In this document: positions 16,977 to 25,899 of the stretch, piece after piece
How the letters are laid out: the number at the start of each line of letters is the position of its first letter
Position numbering within the stretch: position 1 is the stretch's first letter
DNA from: Clostridium sp. MCC353
Lineage (GTDB): Bacteria; Bacillota; Clostridia; Lachnospirales; Lachnospiraceae
DNA length: 64,000 bases
Reading direction: 5' to 3'
Assembly (NCBI RefSeq): GCF_018785315.1
Contig: NZ_WQPN01000025.1
Span: 62,001 to 126,000 of the forward strand
Made by a program: the position numbers and the translations under genes
Notes under the pieces: generated by a model
The model's database searches: none
The model's input: only the letters and a program-made list of their open reading frames with translations
What the model was told of the DNA's origin: nothing

Positions 16977-17354
16977 ATGGTCGATTTAAATGAACTGCAA
17001 GCCCAATTTAACACCTGTATGCCCCTTTTTATCGCCTTGGGAGACGAAGTCAGGCTGACCATTATCGAAGCCCTGACCCACGCCGCCTTTGGCCGCCTGG
17101 ACGGGGCAGGCATACAGCACACCGATGCCGGGATAAAGGGGATGAACGTGATGGAAATCACCAAGAAAACCAACCTTTCCCGCCCTGCCATCTCCCATCA
17201 TCTCAAAATTTTAAAAGATGCCGGGCTGGTGGGGATTCAAAAAGACGGAACGTCCAATTATTATTACATGACGGTTCAATGCAGCACAGAAGAACTGATG
17301 AAACTGGGCTTCATGCTGCAGGAATGCTTAAAGGAGAAATCTCTTTCCGTCTGA
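16977..17354 (+). CDS. ArsR-family winged-helix transcriptional regulator
   Basis: A 125-residue protein with the ArsR fold: an N-terminal helix (FIALGDEVRLTIIEAL), recognition region (MNVMEITKKTNLSRPAISHHLKILKDAGLV) and wing (IQKDGTSNYYYMTV). There is no obvious CxC metal-binding motif, so it may not be a metal sensor. The ATG has AAAGGAGG upstream. The perfect palindrome in its own leader suggests it represses itself. It is divergent from the Tad pilus operon. Confidence 0.85.
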   Translation: MVDLNELQAQFNTCMPLFIALGDEVRLTIIEALTHAAFGRLDGAGIQHTDAGIKGMNVMEITKKTNLSRPAISHHLKILKDAGLVGIQKDGTSNYYYMTVQCSTEELMKLGFMLQECLKEKSLSV

Positions 17355-17386
17355 GACTGGAGTTATTTCCCTTAACTGAATAAATA

Positions 17387-17415
17387 TTGTCAAATCAGTC
17401 ATACTATGGTTATAA
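17387..17415 (+). promoter_or_regulatory. promoter for the DUF2508-GH13-glgB unit
   Basis: TTGTCA (17387-17392), 17-base spacer, TTATAA (17410-17415), 44 bases before the DUF2508 start codon. Confidence 0.5.
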
Positions 17416-17458
17416 AAAAGATGATAAAGCCGTATAAACGGCGGAATGTGAGGTAACC

Positions 17459-17677
17459 ATGAGACGACTGAAAAAGGCAGCCATCTGCGCTTTGGAAAGG
17501 CAGAATTTACGTGCAGAGATTGAACAGACGAAAACAGCCATCGACGCGGCCAGAAACCATTTTGAACAGGTTGTGGATCCAACTTTAATCGACTGCTATA
17601 TCTACGAATTGAACGCGGCACAACTGCGTTATCAATTTCTTCTCCGGCGTTTTAAAAGCCAGGAGGTCCAATCTTAA
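17459..17677 (+). CDS. DUF2508 family protein (YaaL-like)
   Basis: A 72-residue mostly helical protein. The C-terminal half VDPTLIDCYIYELNAAQLRY matches the DUF2508/YaaL family, normally found next to recR and sigK-linked genes in spore-formers. Here it precedes glycogen-type genes instead. The ATG follows GAGGTAACC. The family function is unknown to me. Confidence 0.8.
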   Translation: MRRLKKAAICALERQNLRAEIEQTKTAIDAARNHFEQVVDPTLIDCYIYELNAAQLRYQFLLRRFKSQEVQS

Positions 17678-17723
17678 AACGTGTGCAGCCAACCGCACAC
17701 AGGAAACCGGGAGGTAAGTATTT

Positions 17724-19067
17724 ATGAGTACATGGTATGAAAAAGGGGTATTTTACCATATGTATCCCTTGGGTATGACAGGCGCTCCCAAACAGAATCA
17801 GGAGAACGCCGTCACAGACCGGTTTGAGGAATTGAACCGCTGGATTCCTCATATCCGGTCACTGGGCTGTAATGCCATTTACATCGGGCCATTGTTCGAA
17901 TCCACCTCCCACGGGTATGACACCAGGGATTACAAGCTTGTGGACAAACGCTTAGGCACCAACAACAGTTTTAAAACCTTTGTTTCCCTTTGTCACAGCC
18001 AGGGCATTAAAGTTGTGGTGGACGGGGTATTTAACCACACCGGCCGGGAGTTTTTCGCATTTCAGAACATTCAGGCAGACAGGGAAGCGTCAGCCTACCG
18101 GGACTGGTACAGGGGAATTAACTTTTCCTGCCAAAGCCCAATGGGCGATTCATTTACCTATGAAGCCTGGCAGGGCCACTATGGGCTTCCCTGCCTGAAT
18201 CTGTGGAATCCTGAAGTGAAACGGTATCTGTTTGAGGTGGTCCGGTTCTGGATCGATGAATTCGATATCGACGGTATCCGGCTGGACTGCGCCAACGTGC
18301 TGGATTTCGGCTTTATGAAGGAACTGAGAGCTGAGACAACGGCCATGAAGGAGGAATTCTGGCTCATGGGGGAAGTGATCCACGGAGAATACAGCCGCTG
18401 GGTTAACCCTGAAATGCTTCATTCCGTAACGAATTATGAGTTACATAAGGGCCTTTATTCTGGCCACAATGACCATAATTATTTCGAAATCGCCCACACG
18501 GTCCGGAGGCTGGAACAGGTGGGACGGGACCTGTACACATTTGTGGACAATCACGATGAAAACCGGCTGGCCAGCAAGCTTAATCTGCCGGAACATCTGC
18601 CCCTTGTCTACACGCTTCTCTTCACCCTTCCGGGGATTCCTTCCATCTATTACGGAAGTGAATGGGGAATCAAGGGAATGAGAACCAAATACAGCGATGA
18701 CGAACTGCGCCCCAGTATTTCCATCAGTGAGGCGGATCAGTTAAACTGCGGTCTGACACAGTTGATCAGCAGACTGGGAATCATTCACAGGGACAACCCG
18801 GAATACCACAGAGGGGAATACAAAGAACTTCTGCTCACCAACCGCCAGTACGCATTTGCCCGTTTTACCGGGGATCTGGCTGCTGTAACCGCGGTAAACA
18901 ACGATGATAAAGAGGTAAACCTCCGCATTCCCGTGCCATTTCCGGGAAATGAAGCAGTCAGCCTTTTTGACGGTTCTGTCATTCCGGTTGAAAACGGCTT
19001 CATCAGTTTATTGTTAAAAGGCAATGAGGGCATTGTCTTAAAGATAACTTCGGATCATCAAAAGTAA
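17724..19067 (+). CDS. GH13 alpha-amylase family glycoside hydrolase
   Basis: A 447-residue cytoplasmic (no signal peptide) TIM-barrel enzyme. The catalytic triad is visible: Asp188 in DGIRLDCAN, Glu217 in LMGEVIHG, and Asp278 in FVDNHDENR. DGVFNHTG carries the conserved Asn-His. It acts on alpha-glucosidic bonds; the exact specificity (amylase, glucosidase or trehalose-type) cannot be read. It has a GGAGG site and lies just upstream of glgB, so it probably works in glycogen or maltodextrin turnover. Confidence 0.88.
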   Translation: MSTWYEKGVFYHMYPLGMTGAPKQNQENAVTDRFEELNRWIPHIRSLGCNAIYIGPLFESTSHGYDTRDYKLVDKRLGTNNSFKTFVSLCHSQGIKVVVDGVFNHTGREFFAFQNIQADREASAYRDWYRGINFSCQSPMGDSFTYEAWQGHYGLPCLNLWNPEVKRYLFEVVRFWIDEFDIDGIRLDCANVLDFGFMKELRAETTAMKEEFWLMGEVIHGEYSRWVNPEMLHSVTNYELHKGLYSGHNDHNYFEIAHTVRRLEQVGRDLYTFVDNHDENRLASKLNLPEHLPLVYTLLFTLPGIPSIYYGSEWGIKGMRTKYSDDELRPSISISEADQLNCGLTQLISRLGIIHRDNPEYHRGEYKELLLTNRQYAFARFTGDLAAVTAVNNDDKEVNLRIPVPFPGNEAVSLFDGSVIPVENGFISLLLKGNEGIVLKITSDHQK

Positions 19068-19149
19068 CCGTCCAGACGGCTGAACTTCTTGACCGAGACA
19101 GCAAAATAATTGATTGCCGCGCGGAAAACGCGGCAGGATGGAGGATATT

Positions 19150-21063
19150 ATGGCGGGTAGAAAAAAACAAATTGGAATGGGTTTTATCACAGAAGTTGAC
19201 CGTTACTTGTACGGCAACGGCACTCACTATGAGATCTATGAAAAATTAGGCGCGCACCCTAAGACCTACAAGGGAAAAGAGGGAATGTACTTCGCCGTCT
19301 GGGCGCCTCACGCGGCGTCTGTGGGCGTTGTAGGAAACTTTAACAACTGGGATCCCGAGGCAAATCCCATGCAGGTTTTGGCTGATTCCGGCATTTACGA
19401 AGCATTTGTTCCCGGCATCGGCGCCGGGGAATTATATAAATTCGCCGTCACAACCCAGACTGGAAAAATACTGTTTAAAGCCGACCCATATGCGTTTACG
19501 GCGGAATACCGGCCGGGTACCGCATCCATAACCGCTGATATTTCCGGTTTTAAATGGGGAGATGACGCGTGGACCGCAAAAAGGCAGACAGAAAATGCCT
19601 TAAAGGCGCCCATGTCCATTTATGAGGTTCATCTGGGTTCCTGGAAGAAGAAAAACAGCGAGGAGCGGGACGGTTTTTATACATACCGGGAAGCTGCTCA
19701 TGAACTGGCCGACTATGTGCTGGAGATGGGCTATACCCATGTGGAACTGATGGGGATCGCAGAACATCCTTACGACGGTTCATGGGGATACCAGGTGACG
19801 GGATATTTCGCCCCCACCTCCCGTTACGGCTCACCTGAGGATTTCATGTACTTTGTCAACTATCTTCATAAAAAAGGGATCGGGGTCATTCTGGACTGGG
19901 TGCCCGCTCATTTTCCAAAGGACGCCCACGGGCTGGCTGATTTCGACGGACAGCCTTTGTACGAATACGCGGATCCCCGTAAAGGCGAACATCCCGACTG
20001 GGGAACGAAAGTGTTCGATTATGGCAAATATGAAGTGGCCAATTTCCTGATTGCAAACGCCGTTTTCTGGGTGGACAAATACCATGTGGACGGCCTCAGG
20101 GTGGATGCGGTGGCCTCCATGCTGTACCTGGATTACGGGCGGAATGACGGCGGCTGGGTTCCCAACATCCATGGGGGCAATGAAAACCTGGAGGCCATTC
20201 AGTTTTTCAAACATTTAAACAGCGTAATGACTGCGCGGGGCAAGGGCGCCGTTGTCATTGCCGAGGAATCCACGGCCTGGCCCAAGGTTACAAAAGCTCC
20301 GGAAGAGGGCGGACTTGGATTCACATTCAAGTGGAATATGGGGTGGATGCATGACTTCCTGGAATACATGAAGCTGGATCCGTATTTCAGAAAATATAAT
20401 CACAATAAGATGACCTTTGGGATGACTTACTCCACCAGTGAGAATTTTATCCTGGTGCTCTCCCATGATGAAGTGGTGCATTTAAAATGTTCCATGATCA
20501 ATAAGATGCCGGGATCATATGACGATAAATTCGCCAATTTAAAGGCCGGATATACGTTCATGTTCGGACATCCGGGCAAAAAACTGTTGTTTATGGGACA
20601 GGATTTCGGCCAGCTTCACGAGTGGGATGAGAAAGTGGGACTGGACTGGTATTTAACCGGTGAAGAACAGCATGGGGGCCTTCAAAGCTATGTGAGCGAC
20701 CTGCTTCATATGTATAAAAAATACCCGGCTCTCCATTCGCTGGATTATGACTGGGACGGCTTCCAATGGATTAATGCCAATGACGCCGACCGCAGCATTT
20801 TCAGCTTTGTAAGGCGTTCAGAAACAGGAAAGCAGAACCTGCTGTTTGTCTGCAATTTCACTCCTGTTGCCAGGGACGACTTCAAAGTGGGCGTTCCCAA
20901 ACGGGGCACCTACACGCTGATTCTGGATAACCAGCACGGCATGTACCGCAGGGGCGAAAAAGCGCCTTCTTTCCGGGCAGTGCATAAGGAATGCGACGGG
21001 CAGCCCTATTCGGTTTCCTATCCGCTTCCCGCATATGGTACGGCGGTTTTCAGGTTTAACTAA
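19150..21063 (+). CDS. glgB: 1,4-alpha-glucan branching enzyme
   Basis: A 637-residue protein starting at the ATG at 19150 with GGAGG seven bases upstream; an upstream reading to 19114 has no site. It has an N-terminal CBM48 region (YFAVWAPHAASVGVVGNFNNW), the barrel motif DWVPAHFPKD, nucleophile region DGLRVDAVASMLYLDYGR, acid/base VIAEESTAWP, and LSHDEVVH. It makes alpha-1,6 branches in glycogen. A 7-bp hairpin (19115-19135) lies just before the ribosome site. No glgA, glgC or glgP is in the window. Confidence 0.93.
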   Translation: MAGRKKQIGMGFITEVDRYLYGNGTHYEIYEKLGAHPKTYKGKEGMYFAVWAPHAASVGVVGNFNNWDPEANPMQVLADSGIYEAFVPGIGAGELYKFAVTTQTGKILFKADPYAFTAEYRPGTASITADISGFKWGDDAWTAKRQTENALKAPMSIYEVHLGSWKKKNSEERDGFYTYREAAHELADYVLEMGYTHVELMGIAEHPYDGSWGYQVTGYFAPTSRYGSPEDFMYFVNYLHKKGIGVILDWVPAHFPKDAHGLADFDGQPLYEYADPRKGEHPDWGTKVFDYGKYEVANFLIANAVFWVDKYHVDGLRVDAVASMLYLDYGRNDGGWVPNIHGGNENLEAIQFFKHLNSVMTARGKGAVVIAEESTAWPKVTKAPEEGGLGFTFKWNMGWMHDFLEYMKLDPYFRKYNHNKMTFGMTYSTSENFILVLSHDEVVHLKCSMINKMPGSYDDKFANLKAGYTFMFGHPGKKLLFMGQDFGQLHEWDEKVGLDWYLTGEEQHGGLQSYVSDLLHMYKKYPALHSLDYDWDGFQWINANDADRSIFSFVRRSETGKQNLLFVCNFTPVARDDFKVGVPKRGTYTLILDNQHGMYRRGEKAPSFRAVHKECDGQPYSVSYPLPAYGTAVFRFN

Positions 21064-21223
21064 TATATTGTAACAGTTCAGACAGGTCTGAACTGTTACG
21101 CATCCAGCCCATTAAAGCCGCCTGCGGCGAGGGGCTGGATGCCCGCAGCCGCTATGTTTTCGTACGGTCCGCGCAGTAAATGCGCAGACCTGTCTGAACT
21201 GTTACGAACAGTTACAATATATT
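21062..21223. mobile_element. small non-autonomous element (MITE-like), copy 1
   Basis: The core at 21070-21205 is 136 bp and nearly identical to 35020-35155. The left end is itself a hairpin (GTAACAGTTCAGAC, 2-base loop, exact complement), and the first 20 bases are also the exact complement of the last 20. An inner hairpin pairs GCATCCAGCCC with GGGCTGGATGC. The octamer AATATATT flanks it at 21062-21069 and 21216-21223. The right end has gained ten extra bases (GAACAGTTAC, 21206-21215), a partial repeat of the terminus. No coding capacity. Confidence 0.75.
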
Positions 21224-21260
21224 TTGCAAGCATTTTGAAAGAGCTTTCAACGCAGAAATT

Positions 21261-21302
21261 AAGAGCCGTTCATCCGGGGAAGGTGAACGGCTCTTAGTTT
21301 TT
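21261..21302 (+). terminator. rho-independent terminator downstream of glgB
   Basis: A 12-bp perfect stem (AAGAGCCGTTCA pairing with TGAACGGCTCTT) followed by AGTTTTT. It closes the glycogen unit after the inserted MITE-like element. Confidence 0.85.
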
Positions 21303-21386
21303 CGCCCCAGGGAAAGGGCTGGCAAAGGATACCTTCCTTATAGTAATCCAATTGAAACTAAAAATCAATAGGTTTTTCGCATTTTT

Positions 21387-21400
21387 TGTAAACGCTTACA
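21387..21400. promoter_or_regulatory. CcpA cre-like site before the two-component system
   Basis: TGTAAACGCTTACA matches the catabolite-responsive element consensus (TGWAARCGYTWNCW) at every position. It lies 104 bases before the response-regulator start, near the expected promoter region, so carbon catabolite control is plausible. Confidence 0.6.
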
Positions 21401-21503
21401 TAATTTTCGAAAAAATTCATGTGCATTTTCCCATTCCCATGATAAAATGTTCGTAAAGGGGCAGAATGAGCTGCCCAACACTTAATTGAAGGAGGCCAAA
21501 ACC

Positions 21504-22202
21504 ATGCAAACAATCCTAGTCTGTGATGATGACAAACAAATCGTGGAAGCCATAGATATTTATTTAACCGGGGAAGGGTTTCAGATTATTAAGGCTTATG
21601 ACGGTTATGAAGCTTTAGAGCTTCTGGAAAACAACGAGGTGGATCTGATGATTGTGGACGTGATGATGCCGGGGCTGGACGGGATCAGAACCACGCTGAA
21701 AGTGCGTGAAACCAGCAGCATCCCCATCATCATCCTGTCCGCGAAATCCGAAGATACGGACAAGATTCTGGGCCTGAATATCGGCGCCGACGACTATATT
21801 ACAAAGCCATTTAACCCATTGGAACTGGTGGCCCGCGTGAAATCCCAGTTAAGGCGCTATACACAACTGGGAAATTTAAACCAGCAGCAGACGGAAAGCC
21901 AGATTTACAAATGCGGCGGCCTCCAGATCAATGACGACAACAAAGAAGTCATGGTGGACGACGAGCTGATCAAGCTGACGCCCATTGAATACAATATCCT
22001 GCTTCTTCTTGTAAAAAATGCAGGTAAAGTGTTCTCCATTGACGAAATCTATGAGCAGATATGGAACGAGGAAGCCATCGGAGCGGATAACACAGTTGCA
22101 GTCCACATCCGCCATATCCGGGAGAAAATCGAAATTAACCCAAGAGAACCCAGATATCTGAAAGTGGTCTGGGGCGTAGGTTATAAGATTGAAAAGCAAT
22201 AG
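21504..22202 (+). CDS. OmpR-family response regulator
   Basis: A 232-residue protein starting at the ATG at 21504 after GAAGGAGG. The receiver domain (1-120) has the acidic pocket CDDD, the phospho-acceptor Asp52 in VDVMMPG, and the lysine in ITKPFNPLE. A winged-helix DNA-binding domain (about 135-230) follows, with ILLLLVKNAGKVFSIDEIYEQIW and HIRHIREKIE. It is 8 bases upstream of its sensor kinase. A cre-like site lies upstream. Confidence 0.92.
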   Translation: MQTILVCDDDKQIVEAIDIYLTGEGFQIIKAYDGYEALELLENNEVDLMIVDVMMPGLDGIRTTLKVRETSSIPIIILSAKSEDTDKILGLNIGADDYITKPFNPLELVARVKSQLRRYTQLGNLNQQQTESQIYKCGGLQINDDNKEVMVDDELIKLTPIEYNILLLLVKNAGKVFSIDEIYEQIWNEEAIGADNTVAVHIRHIREKIEINPREPRYLKVVWGVGYKIEKQ

Positions 22203-22210
22203 GAGTCCAT

Positions 22211-24547
22211 ATGAAATCTGAACAGTTTAATATGCAGTTTAAAAAATGCCTTGTGGCGCTCCTGCATCTGCTCTTTGTGGTACTGGTTCTGGCCGGTTTC
22301 TGCTTTCTGCAGATCAATGACAACTCGGGAAAAGGGCTGGCCTGGATTAATCAGGAATCCTACGAGGACACGCCCATGTTCTCCGAACAGCTCCGCTCCG
22401 ACATCACCAATATTTTTAATTATGTAAACTATAAAGACCTGTTTGAGACTGACGGGGAGATCGACTACAGCAAAGACATATTGAGCGTCCGCTACAACAA
22501 CAAGCGGGATGTCACCTATACTCTGGACGAGCTGGTCCGCTACGCCAAAACGAGAGGATTCTACCTGGATAATAACTTTAAAGTGGTTAAAAACCAGTCC
22601 GGGGACATTGTTCCCGACAGGGAATCCCTTGTGATCAACTGGAAAGCCTACATGCCTAATGAGGTCTACATGGAACCAGGGGATCAGTTTGCAACCCTGG
22701 AAGAGCTGTCCAGGGAAGTATTGGAAAAGCTGGGGGAATACTATACGATCCGCTTTAATTTTATAGAAAAACCTACCAACCTGTATTTCCGTGTCACTTA
22801 CCAGGACAGCAGGCAGAATACCAGCGTTTACACCAATGCGGATAACATGACATTTGAGGAAATCTCCCACCTTGGGAAATTCCTTTATCTGACCGGAGAT
22901 ACCATCAGCCCTGTCACCAATATTGTCTCTCCGCCCAACGATGTGGCAACGCTGCTGGAAAAAAATAACCCTTACGATAACTTCAATTCTTCCATTATCG
23001 TGGCCATTGATACCGCATACCCCCATGTGGATACTTATGCGGAATCCGCCCAGCGCTACCGGATCATGCATAAGCGGTATGTGGACGGATTTATTATGCT
23101 GATTATAGGTATTTTAGGCTGTATCGGCAGCGCCCTTTATCTGGCGCCGGTTTCCGGCCATAAAACCAAGGGTTCCCGGGAGATTTCCCTGCACCATTTC
23201 GACAGGGTTCCTACGGAAGCAGGGGTTCTTTTGTACCTGGCCGTGCTCTGGACCGCCCTTTATGCGGGCAGGATGATCGGATATCCCATCATACATCTGC
23301 TGTTTAAATCGTATCACTGGGATTATCTGGAACAGCTTTCCCAGGGCGCAGTGATTTATGTGGTTTCCTTAACGGCTGTATTCAGCGTCATACGAAGATA
23401 TAAAGCGGCTGTGCTGTGGAAGAACAGCATTGTCAACCGGTTCTGCAACGGCTTTTCCTCCTACCTGCTGAACCACAGTTTTAAGACCAGGATTACCCTG
23501 TGCTACCTGATCTTTTTAGCGGTTAACGCCGGCTCCATAATATTCCTCTGTTATCTCTACTACAGCCGGAACGCAGCCGTTAATTTCGCTTGGTTCTGGG
23601 GCATTTCTGCGGTCCTGGTGCTGATCGATCTGGCGGTATTTTTAAAGCTTCTGCAGACGTCCATGGAAAAGGATAAAATCGACGAAGCCCTGAAAACCAT
23701 TTCTACCGGAGATACGGGTTATAAAGTGGATCTGGACTTTTTCTCAGGGAAAGAACTGGCCGTGGCCGAAAGCATTAATAATATCAGTTCTGGTCTGGAA
23801 AATGCTCTCCAGGAAAAGGTTAAGAGTGAACGGCTGAAGGCAGACCTGATTACCAACGTTTCACATGATATTAAAACCCCGCTCACATCCATCATCAATT
23901 ATGTGGATTTGATCAAACGGGAGCACATACAGGACCCTAAGATTCAGAAATATCTGGAAGTGCTGGACCAGAAATCCCAGCGGCTGAAAACCCTGACCGA
24001 AGACCTGGTAGAAGCGTCCAAGGCCAGCTCCGGCAACGTGAAGCTGGAAATGGCCAATATCGACCTGGTAGAACTGGTCTGGCAGACAAACGGGGAATTT
24101 GAAGAGAAATTTGCCATGCGCCATCTGGAGCTGGTAACAGAGCTGCCGGATACGGTGCTGTTGATCGAAGCAGACGGGCGGCGCTTGTGGCGGGTGCTGG
24201 AAAACCTGTATAACAACGCCTGCAAATACGCCATGGAGCATACCAGGGTCTACGTGGACATCCGGCAGGAAGACGATCTGGCGGTCTTCACCATCAAAAA
24301 TGTCTCTGCCAACCCGCTCAACATCAATGCGGATGAACTGACCGAACGTTTTGTCCGGGGAGACGTGGCGCGTACTACGGAGGGCAGCGGTCTGGGGCTT
24401 TCCATCGCCAAAAGCCTGACGGAGCTTCAGAACGGAAGTTTTAATCTCTATATAGATGGGGATTTATTCAAGGCTCAGATCAGTTTTCAGATTAAAAAAC
24501 CAGTGAAAAAACAGGATAAAAGCCAGGAACAGGCTGATCTCACTTAG
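22211..24547 (+). CDS. membrane sensor histidine kinase
   Basis: A 778-residue protein. It has a first membrane helix (about 12-36), an extracellular sensor domain of about 260 residues, then a block of about five membrane helices between 297 and 485. The kinase core has the phosphorylated His552 in SHDIKTPLTSIINY, an N box (LENLYNNACKYA) and G box (TTEGSGLGLSIAKSL). The signal is unknown. The long external domain plus a multi-helix block is larger than usual for OmpR-type partners. The gene overlaps the convergent MATE gene by 8 bases at its 3' end. Confidence 0.9.
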   Translation: MKSEQFNMQFKKCLVALLHLLFVVLVLAGFCFLQINDNSGKGLAWINQESYEDTPMFSEQLRSDITNIFNYVNYKDLFETDGEIDYSKDILSVRYNNKRDVTYTLDELVRYAKTRGFYLDNNFKVVKNQSGDIVPDRESLVINWKAYMPNEVYMEPGDQFATLEELSREVLEKLGEYYTIRFNFIEKPTNLYFRVTYQDSRQNTSVYTNADNMTFEEISHLGKFLYLTGDTISPVTNIVSPPNDVATLLEKNNPYDNFNSSIIVAIDTAYPHVDTYAESAQRYRIMHKRYVDGFIMLIIGILGCIGSALYLAPVSGHKTKGSREISLHHFDRVPTEAGVLLYLAVLWTALYAGRMIGYPIIHLLFKSYHWDYLEQLSQGAVIYVVSLTAVFSVIRRYKAAVLWKNSIVNRFCNGFSSYLLNHSFKTRITLCYLIFLAVNAGSIIFLCYLYYSRNAAVNFAWFWGISAVLVLIDLAVFLKLLQTSMEKDKIDEALKTISTGDTGYKVDLDFFSGKELAVAESINNISSGLENALQEKVKSERLKADLITNVSHDIKTPLTSIINYVDLIKREHIQDPKIQKYLEVLDQKSQRLKTLTEDLVEASKASSGNVKLEMANIDLVELVWQTNGEFEEKFAMRHLELVTELPDTVLLIEADGRRLWRVLENLYNNACKYAMEHTRVYVDIRQEDDLAVFTIKNVSANPLNINADELTERFVRGDVARTTEGSGLGLSIAKSLTELQNGSFNLYIDGDLFKAQISFQIKKPVKKQDKSQEQADLT

Positions 24548-25898
24548 AGATCAGCTTGACCTGGCTCCATTTTCCAGTTAAATACCTGAGATAGGATATG
24601 CCGAAGTTGGCTGCCCAGCCCATGGGAACTGCAAACCAAACGGCCTGGACGCCCCAGACCGGGGCAAAATGAAAGGCTACAAACACACGGATGGACAGGT
24701 TTACCAGATTTGCCAGGGTGAAGACAAACACATCCCCGGCTCCTCTGAGCAGTCCGTCCGTTGTTGATTTTAAGCCGATAAACACATAGAAAAAGCAGAT
24801 AAAAGTCACATAGCTGATTCCTGTTTCAAAGGCCTTCTGCCCGCTCTCCGGGTCCAGAAACGCCATGAGGAAGTATTTCCCTCCCAAAAGGGAGACAACG
24901 CAGAGAATCACCGCCGACGCTCCCACCATCAGACATCCGATCTTATATCCGTGGCGCACCCGCTCCGGCTTTCCGGCGCCCATGTTCTGGGCGGAAAATG
25001 TAGACATGGCGTTGCCGATTGCCAGCATGGGAACGATGCTGATGGATTCAATTCTGGTTGCCGCGGCGTAGCCGGCCATCACGGAGGAGCCGAAACCATT
25101 TACCACAGACTGGACTAACAGCATTCCGATGTGGACGATGGACTGCTGGAGGGTGGACGGCAGGGCCACTTTTACCATGTTGAGCACCATGCCGGAATCA
25201 TAGAACCGGAATCTGCCTTCACCCTGATAACCGCTGATTTTTCGGGTTAAAATCACAAAGGAAATCACCGCGGAAACGCCCTGGGCGATCAGCGTCGCTA
25301 CTGCCACTCCCATTACGCCCCAGTGGAAGGAGATGACAAATACCAGGTCCAGGACGATATTCAAAAGCGAAGAAAAAATCAAAAGCCCCAGCGGAGTTTT
25401 TGAATCTCCCAGGGAATTAAATATGGCGGCCTGTACATTATACATGAACAAAAATGGCAGACCGATAAAATAAATGCTAAGATACGCAGACGCGTCTTCA
25501 AACACATCCGCCGGAGTTTTCATCCAGGCCAGAATCAATTCATTATTCAAAAGCCCGAATATCCCAAGCACGATCCCGATGCCCAGAAAGTTCAGCAGGG
25601 TCGTGGAAACGGCGGTCTTCATGTTGCCGATCTGCTTTGCCCCGAAAAACTGGGACACGATGACCGCGCTCCCAACTCCGCCTCCAATGGCCACTGCAAT
25701 GAACACATTGGTGATGGAATAGGACGCGCCCACGGCTGCCAGGGCATTTTCCCCCACAAATTTACCCACCACAACGGAATCCATAATATTATAAAACTGC
25801 TGAAACAGATTCCCCAATATCATGGGAAGCGCAAAGAAAAACATGGTCTTTCCGGGCGGATCAGTCAGCATATTCAGCTTCTTTTTTTCCCTATCCAT
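24540..25898 (-). CDS. MATE family efflux transporter
   Basis: A 452-residue, 12-helix protein. The N-terminal LTDPPGKTMFFFALPMILGNLFQQ and the FVGENALAAVGASY region are typical of MATE family antiporters, which expel drugs or metabolites using a Na+ or H+ gradient. I chose the ATG at 25898, 1 base after the eutH stop and preceded by AAGGA; it is translationally close to eutH and probably co-transcribed. Substrate unknown. Confidence 0.88.
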   Translation of the reverse strand: MDREKKKLNMLTDPPGKTMFFFALPMILGNLFQQFYNIMDSVVVGKFVGENALAAVGASYSITNVFIAVAIGGGVGSAVIVSQFFGAKQIGNMKTAVSTTLLNFLGIGIVLGIFGLLNNELILAWMKTPADVFEDASAYLSIYFIGLPFLFMYNVQAAIFNSLGDSKTPLGLLIFSSLLNIVLDLVFVISFHWGVMGVAVATLIAQGVSAVISFVILTRKISGYQGEGRFRFYDSGMVLNMVKVALPSTLQQSIVHIGMLLVQSVVNGFGSSVMAGYAAATRIESISIVPMLAIGNAMSTFSAQNMGAGKPERVRHGYKIGCLMVGASAVILCVVSLLGGKYFLMAFLDPESGQKAFETGISYVTFICFFYVFIGLKSTTDGLLRGAGDVFVFTLANLVNLSIRVFVAFHFAPVWGVQAVWFAVPMGWAANFGISYLRYLTGKWSQVKLISK

Positions 25899-25899
25899 C

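Noticed and set aside
24540-24547. Fusion or frameshift between the sensor kinase and the MATE gene
   Set aside because: The genes are convergent and overlap by only eight bases at their stop codons; both are full length.
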